62,454 nucleotides of DNA, taken from the NCBI GenBank assembly GCA_044221135.1, contig JBGAPT010000009.1:1-62454 (forward strand), in the 5' to 3' direction. The notes beneath the pieces are model-generated. The model ran no database searches and had not been told where the DNA came from. It saw nothing but the letters and a program-made list of their open reading frames with translations. This stretch comes from UBA4722 sp044221135 (GTDB taxonomy: Bacteria; Pseudomonadota; Gammaproteobacteria; DSM-16500). This document shows, one piece after another, positions 44,106 through 53,387 of this stretch; positions within the stretch are counted from its first letter, which is position 1; every line of letters starts with the position of its first letter. The position numbers and the translations under genes are program-made.

Positions 44106-46191
44106 GAACTTGTATCTTTGTTAATCGCGCAGGCGTGTATGGCTGATTATTTTCATCAACAATTAAATCATAACCATCGGTCACAGGACTGACTGTCTTA
44201 CCCGGGACAAAAGGATCAGTCAAGTTTTGTTTTCCAAGCAAGATATTAACGAGTTTTTGAATTTTCTTAAAATCTTTAGCCATGCTCGCTTCATCTATCA
44301 GCTTGACTAAATTTGCATGCGCATCTGGAAATGGCTCACTCAAAAATTCATTAATTTTTTGGAACTCTACTCCATTCACCACTTCAAAGAATTCTGCTAT
44401 TTGCTCTGGAGTGAGATCAATTTCACCATTTTTATTCACTATTTTTTGATAAAGATCTAATAACTCAGAAAAATGAGTTAAATATTCAAAAGAACCTAAT
44501 AGAGAAGAATCATATGTCGCTGTTTCATGGAGTAATGTTGAGTTGGGATCCAATAAATTTTCATAATTTTTAAGTAGGCTCGCTCGGTATTCGTCACTTA
44601 AGTCTTTATATTCTTCCTTTAAAAATTCTTGAAAACGTTGAAGTACTTTAGCTCTGTCTTCTCGTTTCGTTGTCGCCTTTACTAATTCATCAAATGACGA
44701 GAATTTAATCCCTAAGGCTTTTTCACTGTCTCTTACCAAAAGAACTTTCAGCGCTCTGGATAAGATATGGCCCCCAAATGCAAAATATAACCTTTCATAA
44801 TCCGGTTTATTTTCATCTGTCAGAGGAACTTTAAAGTGATCGGGCTTCATTCTAGTATGAAGCATGCTGTTGATAGTAAAAAATATCTCATTTGTTCTTG
44901 GATCGAAACGGCTTAGTGTTCTATGATCATCGCCGTTAGAATCATTATTAGATTTCTTGACTTCAACAGATTCTTCTTCAGAAGATCCACTCACATCATA
45001 ATAATTAATAATAGTAGGAAATTTTTCTCTAATTAATTTCTTAATATTAGCCATGGTATGCTGTTCTGCTGGTAGTTTAGCAACTTCAGCGTTGAGTCGT
45101 TTAACTTCACTTTTATATTTTGCAATATGATCCAGGTGAACGCGCGGAATGCAATCTTTATGCGGTTTATGACCGGTATGTATGTGAATAGCGGCTAATG
45201 CTTCATCTGAAGCTTGAGAAAAAGTTTTAGGTTCTTTTGGAAAGAACGCTGTTAATGCTTTGAGCGACGCTGCTTCTTCTTTTTTATTTTTGCAAACAAC
45301 ATCCGAAATTTGACCATTCTTGGTCACATATATCATTTTATCTTTGTTATCTTTTTTATCAAAATAGATGATATACGTCGGCTTACCGTTAGTCAGTTTG
45401 AGCATTTTATCCCAATAGAAATTGGAGCAATCCTCATTGGATCGCAACAATTGGTATGGCCCAACTTCCCATTCTATAGGTTTAATATAGACTAAAGTCT
45501 CTCTCATCGTCGTCGTGAATACACCCATTTTATCGAACTGTGTACCAACCAGTGGATTGATGACACGTTCTTTAGCAGTGGGGCGCTGCATTTCATGTAG
45601 TTCTTCTATCCCTTCTTCAGCAATTTGCAATCCTTTCTGTGCAAGCTCTGCATGTAGTCTAGTAACAAAAAATTCATCAAGAAAGTCCCCATTCGGATCA
45701 CCACCCCACCATTTATAAGCCGTCAATTTTGGATCGGCTACGATTATTCTTACTTTCTCACGTGGGTTTTTAGACTTTGAAGAGTAGTGTGCCATCCAGG
45801 CATCACGCTGGAATAAAGGTTTTTTCTCAGGTTCAATAGATGTTTCCCAATCTTGATCTATTTCCTTATAATAGGCTGCCCATTTTTCATTTTCTTCTTT
45901 GGATTCTTCTACGGCGAGTTTCTTTTCTACGTAATATGCTCTAGATTTTTCATCTGTAATTTTTGATTCTGCAAGGTATTGTTTTCTCTTTTCCTCTTTT
46001 ATTTCTTCTTTAGAACGTTTTTTTTCATCAAGCAATTTTGTTTCTTTATTTAAGAGTGAAGATGCATCTTGTTTTTTTTCTTCTTTCACTCCAAAAGGTT
46101 TTTTTTCATCAGAGGGTGCTGTTTCTTTATTTACAGGTGGATTTTTCTCTTTTACGTCGGATCCGGCTGTAGCTGTATCTGTATGCAACAT
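43987..46191 (-). CDS. Large charged protein, first and main frame of a broken gene
   Basis: 734 residues. The first 130 are strongly charged, Lys/Glu-rich and probably coiled coil or disordered. A globular part follows with no motif I can name (for example YKWWGGDPNGDFLDEFF and HIHTGHKPHKDC). Near the end AHIIYKHLLRPTAT begins the first of three similar modules, and a frame change near 44046-44060 takes the homology to the next frame. No signal peptide, no membrane segment. Size, charge and lack of relatives suggest a cytosolic effector-like protein; that is inference. Confidence 0.68.
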   Translation of the reverse strand: MLHTDTATAGSDVKEKNPPVNKETAPSDEKKPFGVKEEKKQDASSLLNKETKLLDEKKRSKEEIKEEKRKQYLAESKITDEKSRAYYVEKKLAVEESKEENEKWAAYYKEIDQDWETSIEPEKKPLFQRDAWMAHYSSKSKNPREKVRIIVADPKLTAYKWWGGDPNGDFLDEFFVTRLHAELAQKGLQIAEEGIEELHEMQRPTAKERVINPLVGTQFDKMGVFTTTMRETLVYIKPIEWEVGPYQLLRSNEDCSNFYWDKMLKLTNGKPTYIIYFDKKDNKDKMIYVTKNGQISDVVCKNKKEEAASLKALTAFFPKEPKTFSQASDEALAAIHIHTGHKPHKDCIPRVHLDHIAKYKSEVKRLNAEVAKLPAEQHTMANIKKLIREKFPTIINYYDVSGSSEEESVEVKKSNNDSNGDDHRTLSRFDPRTNEIFFTINSMLHTRMKPDHFKVPLTDENKPDYERLYFAFGGHILSRALKVLLVRDSEKALGIKFSSFDELVKATTKREDRAKVLQRFQEFLKEEYKDLSDEYRASLLKNYENLLDPNSTLLHETATYDSSLLGSFEYLTHFSELLDLYQKIVNKNGEIDLTPEQIAEFFEVVNGVEFQKINEFLSEPFPDAHANLVKLIDEASMAKDFKKIQKLVNILLGKQNLTDPFVPGKTVSPVTDGYDLIVDENNQPYTPARLTKIQVHDKLAHIIYKHLLRPTATLRGNLLERWSTDQGRSHSVLR

Positions 46192-46490
46192 ATATTCTTC
46201 CTATTTTATTGAGTTAAATAGATTATTTTTTATTCGTATTATCTATTAGAATAATGTTTTGCGTGGCAGCAAGAATATATTGAATATGGATAATAAACAA
46301 GTATCTTTTGTTTACACGGGGCAAATCAAATGCTCGGTCTATTGATTACGAAGTGGACTGGTCAAATTATTAATAATTTATGTATGGCCAGATTGAACAT
46401 CAGCCTTTAAAATGCCAGGCGACAAGTATAGTATAGGGGGCTAGCCCATACATATATGGGTATATCAATAAAATTAATGAGGAGTTTTAC
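46192..46490. other. Divergent promoter region
   Basis: About 300 bases between the start of the broken gene and the next plus-strand gene. CCCATACATATATGGG (46445-46460) is a near-palindrome 30 bases before the next start and may be an operator. No gene is seen. Confidence 0.45.
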
Positions 46491-46811
46491 ATGCTAACAA
46501 CCAGACATCTTTTAGATACATTATCCGCTGCGAATATCTCGAATATAACGAATGCTGCTTCACGTGTTGTAAGTGATGTTTTATCGAGTGTATCAAATGG
46601 TACTGCGGCTCTTAATAATAGTGCTCAGGCAACGCTTCCTGCGGAGGCTGATCATGGTAGCTCGTCGAGCTTTTTGACTTATCCGGTTGTGGGTACGCTA
46701 CTGTTTATGACCTTATGTGCTGTGGGTTTATTTCAGAGAAAGCGTTCCAATAGTGTATTGTCACATGTGGAAGGCAGTATTGATCGCAAACAATATCAAC
46801 AGATCCGCTAG
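46491..46811 (+). CDS. Small single-pass membrane protein with N-glycosylation sequons (106 aa)
   Basis: Begins MLTTRHLLDT behind GAGGAGTTTTAC, almost the leader seen before the gene at 2458. Residues before the membrane segment hold four N-x-S/T sequons (NIS, NIT, NGT, NNS); those after hold none. The hydrophobic segment is about 61-81, followed at once by QRKR, giving an N-out/C-in topology. There is no cleavable signal peptide. The next gene has the same design and a similar first few codons (CAACAACC). Not a recognised family. Confidence 0.65.
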   Translation: MLTTRHLLDTLSAANISNITNAASRVVSDVLSSVSNGTAALNNSAQATLPAEADHGSSSSFLTYPVVGTLLFMTLCAVGLFQRKRSNSVLSHVEGSIDRKQYQQIR

Positions 46812-46909
46812 ATTGTTTGTCTCGATTAACAGATTGTGTGTCTAGATTGCGTCGCCGGTAATTAAACTTTACAAACCTGAGTATAATAACAAAAAGGACG
46901 GTATTTTAA

Positions 46910-47452
46910 GTGGCAACAACCCGGACTATTTTACAATTATTGCCTGGCTTTCCAGTTATTCCAACCAATAGGAGTGAATCGGGTTCGTTGCCTAATTTTA
47001 CTGAAAATACTGTTAATCCGAGTATGCAGATAATAAATCATACGAATACTTACCCTGATTTACCGAGTTTTTTGCTTTGGGGAGCGATAACAATGGCTGT
47101 GGGGCTGATTTGTGTTTGTTATTTGAAGAGAAATTGCAATAGAAGGCGGGCAGGATATGAGGCTATAGGTAATCAGCGTCAACCACAAAAAGCTAAAAGC
47201 AAACAGGTGCAATGGGCATCAGTAATGGTACAAGCAAAGTCTGAGTCTGAGAGCGAATCTTCCGTAGATGGTAATCAGATAAAAGTAGAGAGACACACAG
47301 CTAGAAAAGAACGCAGAAATGGCAGCGGCGATAAAAAACAAAAGTTACCACGTACTTGTTCTGCTGCTGATGCTAATGAGGCAGATACAGAACTAGATAG
47401 TGGTGAGGAAAACACCGATCGATATGCAATAGGAGTTCGCGCTTCTACTTAG
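46910..47452 (+). CDS. Single-pass membrane protein with sequons and a charged tail (180 aa)
   Basis: GTG start at 46910 (MATTRTIL). Before the membrane segment (about 54-73, ending ICVCYLKRN) lie three sequons, NRS, NFT and NHT, and one more lies in the tail. The 105-residue tail is hydrophilic, with a SESESESS run and Arg/Lys clusters (RHTARKERR), and looks disordered. Cysteines at the inner membrane edge recall palmitoylation sites of eukaryotic membrane proteins. It probably arose by duplication with the preceding gene. Role unknown. Confidence 0.62.
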   Translation: MATTRTILQLLPGFPVIPTNRSESGSLPNFTENTVNPSMQIINHTNTYPDLPSFLLWGAITMAVGLICVCYLKRNCNRRRAGYEAIGNQRQPQKAKSKQVQWASVMVQAKSESESESSVDGNQIKVERHTARKERRNGSGDKKQKLPRTCSAADANEADTELDSGEENTDRYAIGVRAST

Positions 47453-47478
47453 CAAAACAGAAACGGCAGAAACAGAGC

Positions 47479-47535
47479 GCTTGTATTATTGTATTTTGAT
47501 AAAAACTATTAAGATCAAAATACAATAATATAAGC
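47479..47535 (+). terminator. Strong AT-rich hairpin after the sequon-protein pair
   Basis: CTTGTATTATTGTATTTTGAT pairs with ATCAAAATACAATAATATAAG with one mismatch over 21 bases, around a 13-base loop. It is placed 27 bases after the stop codon. The long AT stem without a clear T run makes it a terminator or a mobile palindrome. Confidence 0.6.
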
Positions 47536-47760
47536 CTATGTTGCTCGAATAGTTATTTCTGCGTATAAGCTTTCAACGGATAAAAGATTTTCTTTAGCGT
47601 ATTGTTTTTTTCAGTGGCATTCGTTATTTTAAATGATATCAGAATATCAATATCAGATTTTTGTAGAGTTGTTGAATAATAGCGTATCCCACAATCGTCA
47701 TTGCGAGCGATGAGTAAAAGTTGCCAGATATGAAATTTTAAAAAACAAAGGAGATGAAAA

Positions 47761-48072
47761 ATGAAACGTCTTTTACCGATCATAACATTTTTGATAGGAT
47801 TATTTTTTATGTTAAATGCCTATGCCGTAGATCAAGTCACTGTACAGATAACACTGCAGCAAGCAAAAAATATTTACGATATGATGACGGGCCCAGCAGT
47901 ACAAGATGAAGGTGCAGCAGGTCATCTTTATAGAACAGGGAAAAGCATCGTTTGCAAATATATCAATGCAGACATGGATGATTCTGATGGCCATCCCATT
48001 CTTAGCAAAGATCCAAGGCGCTATATTTGCAATATAAAATTTAACCACGATGGATTAGCGTTGCCTGCATAG
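47761..48072 (+). CDS. Small exported protein (103 aa)
   Basis: Starts behind the strong site AAAGGAGATG. A signal peptide covers about 1-23 (MKRLLPII, hydrophobic core, AYA-V). The mature part has a helix (TLQQAKNIYDMMTG), then a beta part with two cysteines (SIVCKYI, RYICNIKF) and an acidic loop. Likely periplasmic or secreted; family unknown. One of several small exported proteins spread through the window. Confidence 0.7.
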   Translation: MKRLLPIITFLIGLFFMLNAYAVDQVTVQITLQQAKNIYDMMTGPAVQDEGAAGHLYRTGKSIVCKYINADMDDSDGHPILSKDPRRYICNIKFNHDGLALPA

Positions 48073-48372
48073 CAATCATCACAGATTGACAAAAAATATT
48101 TAAAACGATACCCGAATTTATTTGATTGAAGCCATAGTTAATGGAAGAAATAATACCTACAGAAAAAAATCATTCAAAACAGATGCTCTCTTTTTTAAAA
48201 AAGCACCCAAGATTGATGTGTTAGAAAAAATAGATTATCATTCGAGTAAAGTATGGTCCAATATATAAAAAATGATTATTTTTAGATAATTAAAACTCTG
48301 CATCATAACACGCGAAGTTATCAATAATAAAAATTGACTAGGCTCTATGCCCAAAATTGAGGAGATCACTGT
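48073..48372. other. Intergenic stretch with a gene remnant
   Basis: A frame from about 48116 to the stop at 48268 encodes about 50 residues (EAIVNGRNNTYRKKSFKTDA...) without a usable start codon, and reads like the end of a lost gene. The rest is AT-rich leader of the following gene, whose GAGGAG site ends it. Confidence 0.4.
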
Positions 48373-49554
48373 ATGTTAAGAGAACAAGAATCGATATCAA
48401 ACGAAGAAGTAAGACGCAGTTTCCACGACCTTTTTGTTGGGATCTCTAACAAAGATCCAAGAGGTTGCTTTGAATTGGCAAAGGTTTTGATGTCCTGTGT
48501 ACCAGGAGAACCAGAACTACAAAAAGCCGTGCTTTTTGCAGAAGTCGCTATGGGTCTTGCTCAGATTGCGGCAAACGCTAGCTATCCAGAAGCTCAGGGC
48601 CTTTTTTTAGAATGTCAAAACACGCTATTTCAGCTCTTACGGTACTATACTGCGCACCAGCCTGAAGAATCTATACGCTTATATAAGAGGTTGGCTCAGT
48701 GCGGGCATGTAGGCGCTCAAACTCAATTGATACTATTGGCAGACTATTTTAGCAGGGACGGAGCTACTCAAGATCTCGAAAAAGCTGCCTCTTTATATAG
48801 GTTTGCGGCTAATAATCATGCGCAGGATGATAATCTTACTAGAGAATACTTACAAACAGCAATGGATTTATATAAGCGTGCATATACTGCCGGGAGAGAC
48901 CCAGAAAAATGTTATAGAGTCCGTGCCGATTTTTTAGAGTGTCAAGATGCGCTATGTGATCTGGCAAAGCGCTATGCAGCAGCTAAAAATATAAAAGAAA
49001 GCATGCGCATCTATACAATGCTAGCTAATCAAGAACATCATCTAGAGTCTAAGCTTCGCCTAGCATTATGTTATCAACACGGTATAAACGGATATTATAT
49101 AAAGTTCGATGAGGCTGATAGATTGGGGAAAGAGATCATCGGGTTTTGCCAAAGACAACTTGCTCGTGATGAGACACAACTGATAGATCGTAAAAAGCAG
49201 CATGCAGACGCTCAATTTTATTTAGGACAATGTTATGAACATGGCATAGGGATAGAGGAAGACCTGCAAGCAGCCATGCAATGTTATAAACAAGCAGGTA
49301 CAAATCATAAGAGAGCCCGATATGCATTAAATAATCTTTCTATGCCTTCACGCACTCCGAATGTTACAGAATGTGAAACCGTCACTCCTTATTCTCAATT
49401 TTTTACACGTTCTAACCGAATGGTTGTAAAAAAAGAAGAAACCAATCCCGTGGCAAAACCTTATGAATTTAATAAAAGCCATAATGATCCTCATCATAAA
49501 AAAACACATGTAGATCAAAAAAAACATGACAATTATAAGAAACGTCGAATGTAA
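48373..49554 (+). CDS. Sel1/TPR-type helical repeat protein
   Basis: 393 residues, soluble and all-helical. The clearest Sel1 repeat is DAQFYLGQCYEHGIGIEEDL followed by AAMQCYKQAG (about 275-310). Others include EESIRLYKRLAQCGHVGAQT and EKAASLYRFAANNHA. The C-terminal 60 residues are His/Lys-rich and disordered. Sel1 proteins are adaptor scaffolds, and in Legionella several affect host trafficking (LpnE, EnhC); whether this one leaves the cell is unknown. It has no signal peptide. GAGGAG marks the start. Confidence 0.75.
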   Translation: MLREQESISNEEVRRSFHDLFVGISNKDPRGCFELAKVLMSCVPGEPELQKAVLFAEVAMGLAQIAANASYPEAQGLFLECQNTLFQLLRYYTAHQPEESIRLYKRLAQCGHVGAQTQLILLADYFSRDGATQDLEKAASLYRFAANNHAQDDNLTREYLQTAMDLYKRAYTAGRDPEKCYRVRADFLECQDALCDLAKRYAAAKNIKESMRIYTMLANQEHHLESKLRLALCYQHGINGYYIKFDEADRLGKEIIGFCQRQLARDETQLIDRKKQHADAQFYLGQCYEHGIGIEEDLQAAMQCYKQAGTNHKRARYALNNLSMPSRTPNVTECETVTPYSQFFTRSNRMVVKKEETNPVAKPYEFNKSHNDPHHKKTHVDQKKHDNYKKRRM

Positions 49555-49787
49555 TATGAAATCAGGCTTGAATTATTGTAATGTAATGACATTCGTTATT
49601 TTATGCTCTTGAATTTTCAAAAAAATATATAAAACGACTTAATTTCCGGCTAATATACTAGTTTTCGAAACTTAAGTCCACTTTGGGGTTTTTGCACGAG
49701 AGACCTATGAAAACAAAGCCACTTATCGTTACACGACCATGGATCCCATCATGAAAAAATTTTCATTGAACGTCTTACGTAGATAAT

Positions 49788-51143
49788 ATGAATACATTAA
49801 TTGAAAAACAAAATAATCCACTCTCTCTTTTTGCATTATGCTTAGGCTTTTTCATGGTGATTATTGATGTCACCATTGTCAACGTCGCCATGCCTGACAT
49901 GGCAAAAAATTTAGGCGGTGGGATTACATGGCTGCAATGGGTGGTGGATGGTTATACTTTAACGTTTGCTTGTCTTTTGTTATCAGCAGGGAGTTTAAGC
50001 GATAAACTCGGTGCAAAATCGGCTTATCTTGTTGGATTAATTTTATTTGTGCTGACTTCATTTGCCTGTGGTGTATCGACTAATTTTTTGCTATTAACGA
50101 TATTTAGACTATTACAAGGTGTTGCTGCTGCTTTATTAGTCCCTACCTCTGTTGCACTCATTAATGCTTCTTATGAAGATAAAGCAGCGCGTGCAAGAGC
50201 GATTGGCGTATGGGCAAGTGTGGGTGGTATAGCGGCAGCATTAGGCCCCGTGTTGGGTGCGATGCTAACGACTGCATTCGGCTGGCGCGGAGTCTTTTTT
50301 GTGAATGTGCCTATTGGTATTTTAGGCGTGTTACTGACACCGCGCTATGTTATATCAGCTCCAATCAATCATAAAGGAAGTTTTGATTTTCTAGGCCAGA
50401 TCATGGGCATTATCAGTATCGCAGCTCTTGCGTTTGGTTTGATTGAAGCGGGTAGGTTAGGGTGGACATCTCAACATGTGATCAGCGCATTATGTTTGTT
50501 TCTTGTGATGTTTGTTCTGTTTCTTGTCGTTGAACATCGATCTGAATATCCTTTATTTCCTTTGATATTTTTTAAATCCAAACCATTTTCTGCTTCGATG
50601 GCAGTTGGCATGATATTGAATATTGGATTTTATGGACAATTGTTTTTGATGCCTCTTTATTTTCAACAACTCAGAGGGTATTCAGTATTCATAACAGGAT
50701 TAGCTATTTTTCCGCAAACGGCGTTTGTAGCATTAGCATCTTATATAGGCGGTAGAATTACAAGTGTCAATGGCCCTAAGTTACCAATGGTGATTGGACT
50801 AGCTATTGGTGCGGTAGGCTATTTTAGTATGTTAATGATTGAGGCACATTCCCCGCCTTATTTTTTACTTATTTTACCATTCATTGCTATTGGATTTGGC
50901 GGCGCTCTAACGATGCCTGCCTCTACCATTGCTATCGTTAATGCTGTACCTAATGAATATGCAGGCGTTGCATCAGGTGCTTTTAACACAAGCCGACAAA
51001 TAGGCAGTTTAATCGGTGTTGCAGTATTCGGGACTATTTTAAATATGGCACCTCATTTTATTTCTGGCATGCATATAGGATTAATGATAGGTGGTCTTGC
51101 GTTTTTACTAGGTTGTATAGCGACTTTATTATGGGTCAATTAA
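49788..51143 (+). CDS. MFS drug exporter (DHA2/EmrB type)
   Basis: 451 residues with about 12-14 hydrophobic segments. IDVTIVNVAMPDMA in the first segment is the DHA2 motif, SLSDKLGAKSAYLVG is MFS motif A, and ALGPVLGAMLTTAFGWRGVFFVNVPIG is the motif C region of proton-coupled drug antiporters. It should sit in the inner membrane and export drugs or other amphipathic compounds. There is no EmrA-like fusion protein next to it. The SGNH hydrolase gene follows after 18 bases, so the two probably form an operon. Confidence 0.88.
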   Translation: MNTLIEKQNNPLSLFALCLGFFMVIIDVTIVNVAMPDMAKNLGGGITWLQWVVDGYTLTFACLLLSAGSLSDKLGAKSAYLVGLILFVLTSFACGVSTNFLLLTIFRLLQGVAAALLVPTSVALINASYEDKAARARAIGVWASVGGIAAALGPVLGAMLTTAFGWRGVFFVNVPIGILGVLLTPRYVISAPINHKGSFDFLGQIMGIISIAALAFGLIEAGRLGWTSQHVISALCLFLVMFVLFLVVEHRSEYPLFPLIFFKSKPFSASMAVGMILNIGFYGQLFLMPLYFQQLRGYSVFITGLAIFPQTAFVALASYIGGRITSVNGPKLPMVIGLAIGAVGYFSMLMIEAHSPPYFLLILPFIAIGFGGALTMPASTIAIVNAVPNEYAGVASGAFNTSRQIGSLIGVAVFGTILNMAPHFISGMHIGLMIGGLAFLLGCIATLLWVN

Positions 51144-51161
51144 AAATATAAGGGAGTACAT

Positions 51162-51833
51162 ATGAAAATTATTTTATGTTATGGCGATTCTAACACATGG
51201 GGCAATATAGCGGGATCACGAAATAAAGAACTCATGTTAGCTAAACGATTTGACCGAAATATTCGTTGGACAGGTGTTTTACAAAAAATATTAGGTGAAA
51301 ATTTTTATGTCATTGAAGCAGGACTGAATGGGCGGACGACATCGTTTGATGAAACAAAAGTTGTTCGGCCGTCTCGTAATGGTTTGGCAACATTGCCTGT
51401 TATTTTAGAAATGCATTATCCTTTAGATTTAGTCATCATCATGCTCGGTACCAATGATGCCAGAATAGATCAGGATTATCACGGCACACCTGAGCAAAGC
51501 GCTCAAGCCATTAAGAAGATGGTCCGCTTTATAAAACAAAGCCATTTAGGACAAAATTTCACATCACCCGAGATATTAGTGATCGCTCCTCCCCCCGTCG
51601 AAAAAATTGACTCGACCGATTTTAATTTATTTTTTGATGATCATTCGATTGCTAAAACCAATGCATTATCGCTACATTATGCCAAACTTGCTGAGGAAGA
51701 ACATTGTGCATTTCTGAATGCAGGAGAAATTGTAACGAGGGGCGCTGTGGATGGTATTCATTTTGACGAGAACAATCATCGCGTTCTTGCGAATGCAATC
51801 GCATTCAAAATCAAAACTATATTTAAAAGGTAA
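51162..51833 (+). CDS. SGNH/GDSL-type hydrolase
   Basis: 223 residues. Block I is CYGDSNTWG (Ser in the first 10 residues), the Gly/Asn blocks are AGLNGRT and MLGTNDAR, and block V is VDGIHFDENNH with Asp and His in the right spacing. This matches arylesterase-like SGNH hydrolases that cleave acyl or acetyl esters. No signal peptide, so the enzyme is cytosolic. It is translated just after the MFS exporter behind AGGGAG, and the pair may handle one compound. Confidence 0.87.
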   Translation: MKIILCYGDSNTWGNIAGSRNKELMLAKRFDRNIRWTGVLQKILGENFYVIEAGLNGRTTSFDETKVVRPSRNGLATLPVILEMHYPLDLVIIMLGTNDARIDQDYHGTPEQSAQAIKKMVRFIKQSHLGQNFTSPEILVIAPPPVEKIDSTDFNLFFDDHSIAKTNALSLHYAKLAEEEHCAFLNAGEIVTRGAVDGIHFDENNHRVLANAIAFKIKTIFKR

Positions 51834-51850
51834 ATAAAAACTATAACAAC

Positions 51851-52567
51851 TTAGGCTGGTCTCATAGATTTCTCTTCAGAAACAACCTGCTTTTTCTGTG
51901 CTAAAACTTGGTCTTTTAATGCTTTTTGATGGGCAAAGAATGCTGCATGGGATTGTGATATTGGTGCTGTATTAGTATTAGTAGTAGAAGGAAATAATGT
52001 ATTCATTTCTTTCTGGAACGTTTGCAAAGCCAATTGAGTTTCGAGCAAAGCATTCAATTTACAGTGTTCTTCATATTTTTTTATTATCCACGAACCCATT
52101 GCTCTCGTTAAAACATACAAGGAATAGGCAAAAAGGACTTGCCCCAGCACGACACAACCCGCCGAGCCTATAATAAGTTCGATTGATGGTATGGAATAAG
52201 TCCATAATAAATAAAGAACACCTGTATAGAAAGCAGAAAGAAACAATCCAAACATTAATCCAAATGCAGGGTGAGGGGATCCCATATCATCTTCACACCG
52301 AAAAGTTTTAACATACTCACTAGCTAAAGCTTTAGCATCATCTGCTGGTAGTGCGATGAAGGTGCCAAGACATTCTAATCCGGCTCTTATCTCTTCCAAA
52401 TTAACAGCACCCTGTATTTGTCTTAATCCGGTCATTGCGTTGTTATACGCATTTTGTTGAGTCAGTGTAAGGCCTCCCCATGCGGATGGATGCTGATTCA
52501 ATATAGTGACGTTTGTTTCACAGAGATCCACTGCTACCTGAAGGTATGCATAAAAATTTTGAAACAT
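51851..52567 (-). CDS. Two-TM protein of unknown function (238 aa)
   Basis: A helical N-terminal part of about 100 residues, two adjacent membrane segments (about 103-123 and 129-155) making a hairpin, then a charged helical tail (KKYEEHCKLN, FQKEMNTLF, HQKALKDQVLAQKKQ). No signal peptide and no known family. The hairpin-with-soluble-ends layout is shared by other unknown proteins in this window and by many Legionellales effectors. The start codon lies directly beside a 17-bp palindrome and lacks a separate ribosome site. Confidence 0.62.
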   Translation of the reverse strand: MFQNFYAYLQVAVDLCETNVTILNQHPSAWGGLTLTQQNAYNNAMTGLRQIQGAVNLEEIRAGLECLGTFIALPADDAKALASEYVKTFRCEDDMGSPHPAFGLMFGLFLSAFYTGVLYLLWTYSIPSIELIIGSAGCVVLGQVLFAYSLYVLTRAMGSWIIKKYEEHCKLNALLETQLALQTFQKEMNTLFPSTTNTNTAPISQSHAAFFAHQKALKDQVLAQKKQVVSEEKSMRPA

Positions 52568-52583
52568 CCCGATATTATCGGGA
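52567..52583. promoter_or_regulatory. Perfect palindrome abutting a start codon
   Basis: TCCCGATATTATCGGGA has two perfect 8-base arms around one base. The end of the palindrome overlaps the start codon of the minus-strand gene ending at 52567. It could be an operator or a start-masking hairpin. Confidence 0.5.
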
Positions 52584-52838
52584 CTAAAGGTTATTCCTTC
52601 TGAATTTGGCGTACTATACTGGTTTTTAAAACCTAAGTCTATTTAAGCTAATTGAATTTACAGCCGGTTTTCTTTTTCTGACGTAGAAAATATCATGGGC
52701 CTTGCCTATCAACTTATTTAACGTGCGGTCGTTAAATAATTTCCCATCACAATGATTTTTAGATGGATTACCTGACATAAATAATGATAAACTGACGCGC
52801 GTGATTAAAGTTGAATTTATAGTAAGAGGAGATAGAAT

Positions 52839-53267
52839 ATGAAGCAATTTTTAAAATTAGCAATGGCCATACTATGCATAGGTTCTTTTGTTCAAACAAC
52901 CAGTGTATTCGCTACTGTTACTGCAAAATGTCCTGATAATGATTTTTTAAAGGGCCTAAGCACAAATAAAGAAGTTTCTGACTCTCAAGGAGTGAAATGG
53001 TCTATTGATCATGATAGCAATGCAGACACTGTTATTCCAGTTTCATTCTCTGGATGGGAAACAGCAGAAGGTATATTTCAACAAGAAGATGGCGCAGATT
53101 CCCAGTTTTATACTCCTTTCTTAAAGTGTTCAGTAGGTAATTTTCATGTGTCTGGATTTTTACCTGCAGGCCCATATCAAGGGTGCAGCCTTGAAGGCAA
53201 TCCGATAGAACAGGAGAAATATTATCCATGTAAAGATGCTAAATCTTGTGAATTAGTTTGCTTATAA
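52839..53267 (+). CDS. Small exported cysteine-containing protein (142 aa)
   Basis: Starts behind AGAGGAGAT. The signal peptide is about 1-25, ending SVFA-T. The mature part has six cysteines (AKCPDND, LKCSVG, QGCSLEG, PCKDAKSCELVC), which suggests three disulfides. Beta-rich middle part with GVKWSIDHD and SFSGWETAEG. No named family that I can assign. Secreted or periplasmic. It converges with the VOC gene, with a shared hairpin between. Confidence 0.7.
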   Translation: MKQFLKLAMAILCIGSFVQTTSVFATVTAKCPDNDFLKGLSTNKEVSDSQGVKWSIDHDSNADTVIPVSFSGWETAEGIFQQEDGADSQFYTPFLKCSVGNFHVSGFLPAGPYQGCSLEGNPIEQEKYYPCKDAKSCELVCL

Positions 53268-53278
53268 ATTTTAAAAAC

Positions 53279-53308
53279 TGCCGGAAGTATTGCACTAAAC
53301 TTCCGGCA
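53279..53308. terminator. Hairpin terminator between convergent genes
   Basis: TGCCGGAAGT and ACTTCCGGCA form a perfect 10-bp GC-containing stem around a 10-base loop. On the minus strand the stem is followed by CAGTTTTTAAAATTT, so it fits the end of the VOC gene, and it may also end the plus-strand gene. Confidence 0.75.
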
Positions 53309-53387
53309 ATTTGAAAAAAGATTTAGAGACAAGTCATTTACACTGATCCCGGCACGGGGCGATTCAGGCTAGATCACGATAAAAATT

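Noticed and set aside
47553..47783. Minus-strand frame of 76 codons
   Set aside because: Overlaps a repeat fragment and the start of the exported-protein gene at 47761, which has a strong ribosome site and a signal peptide.
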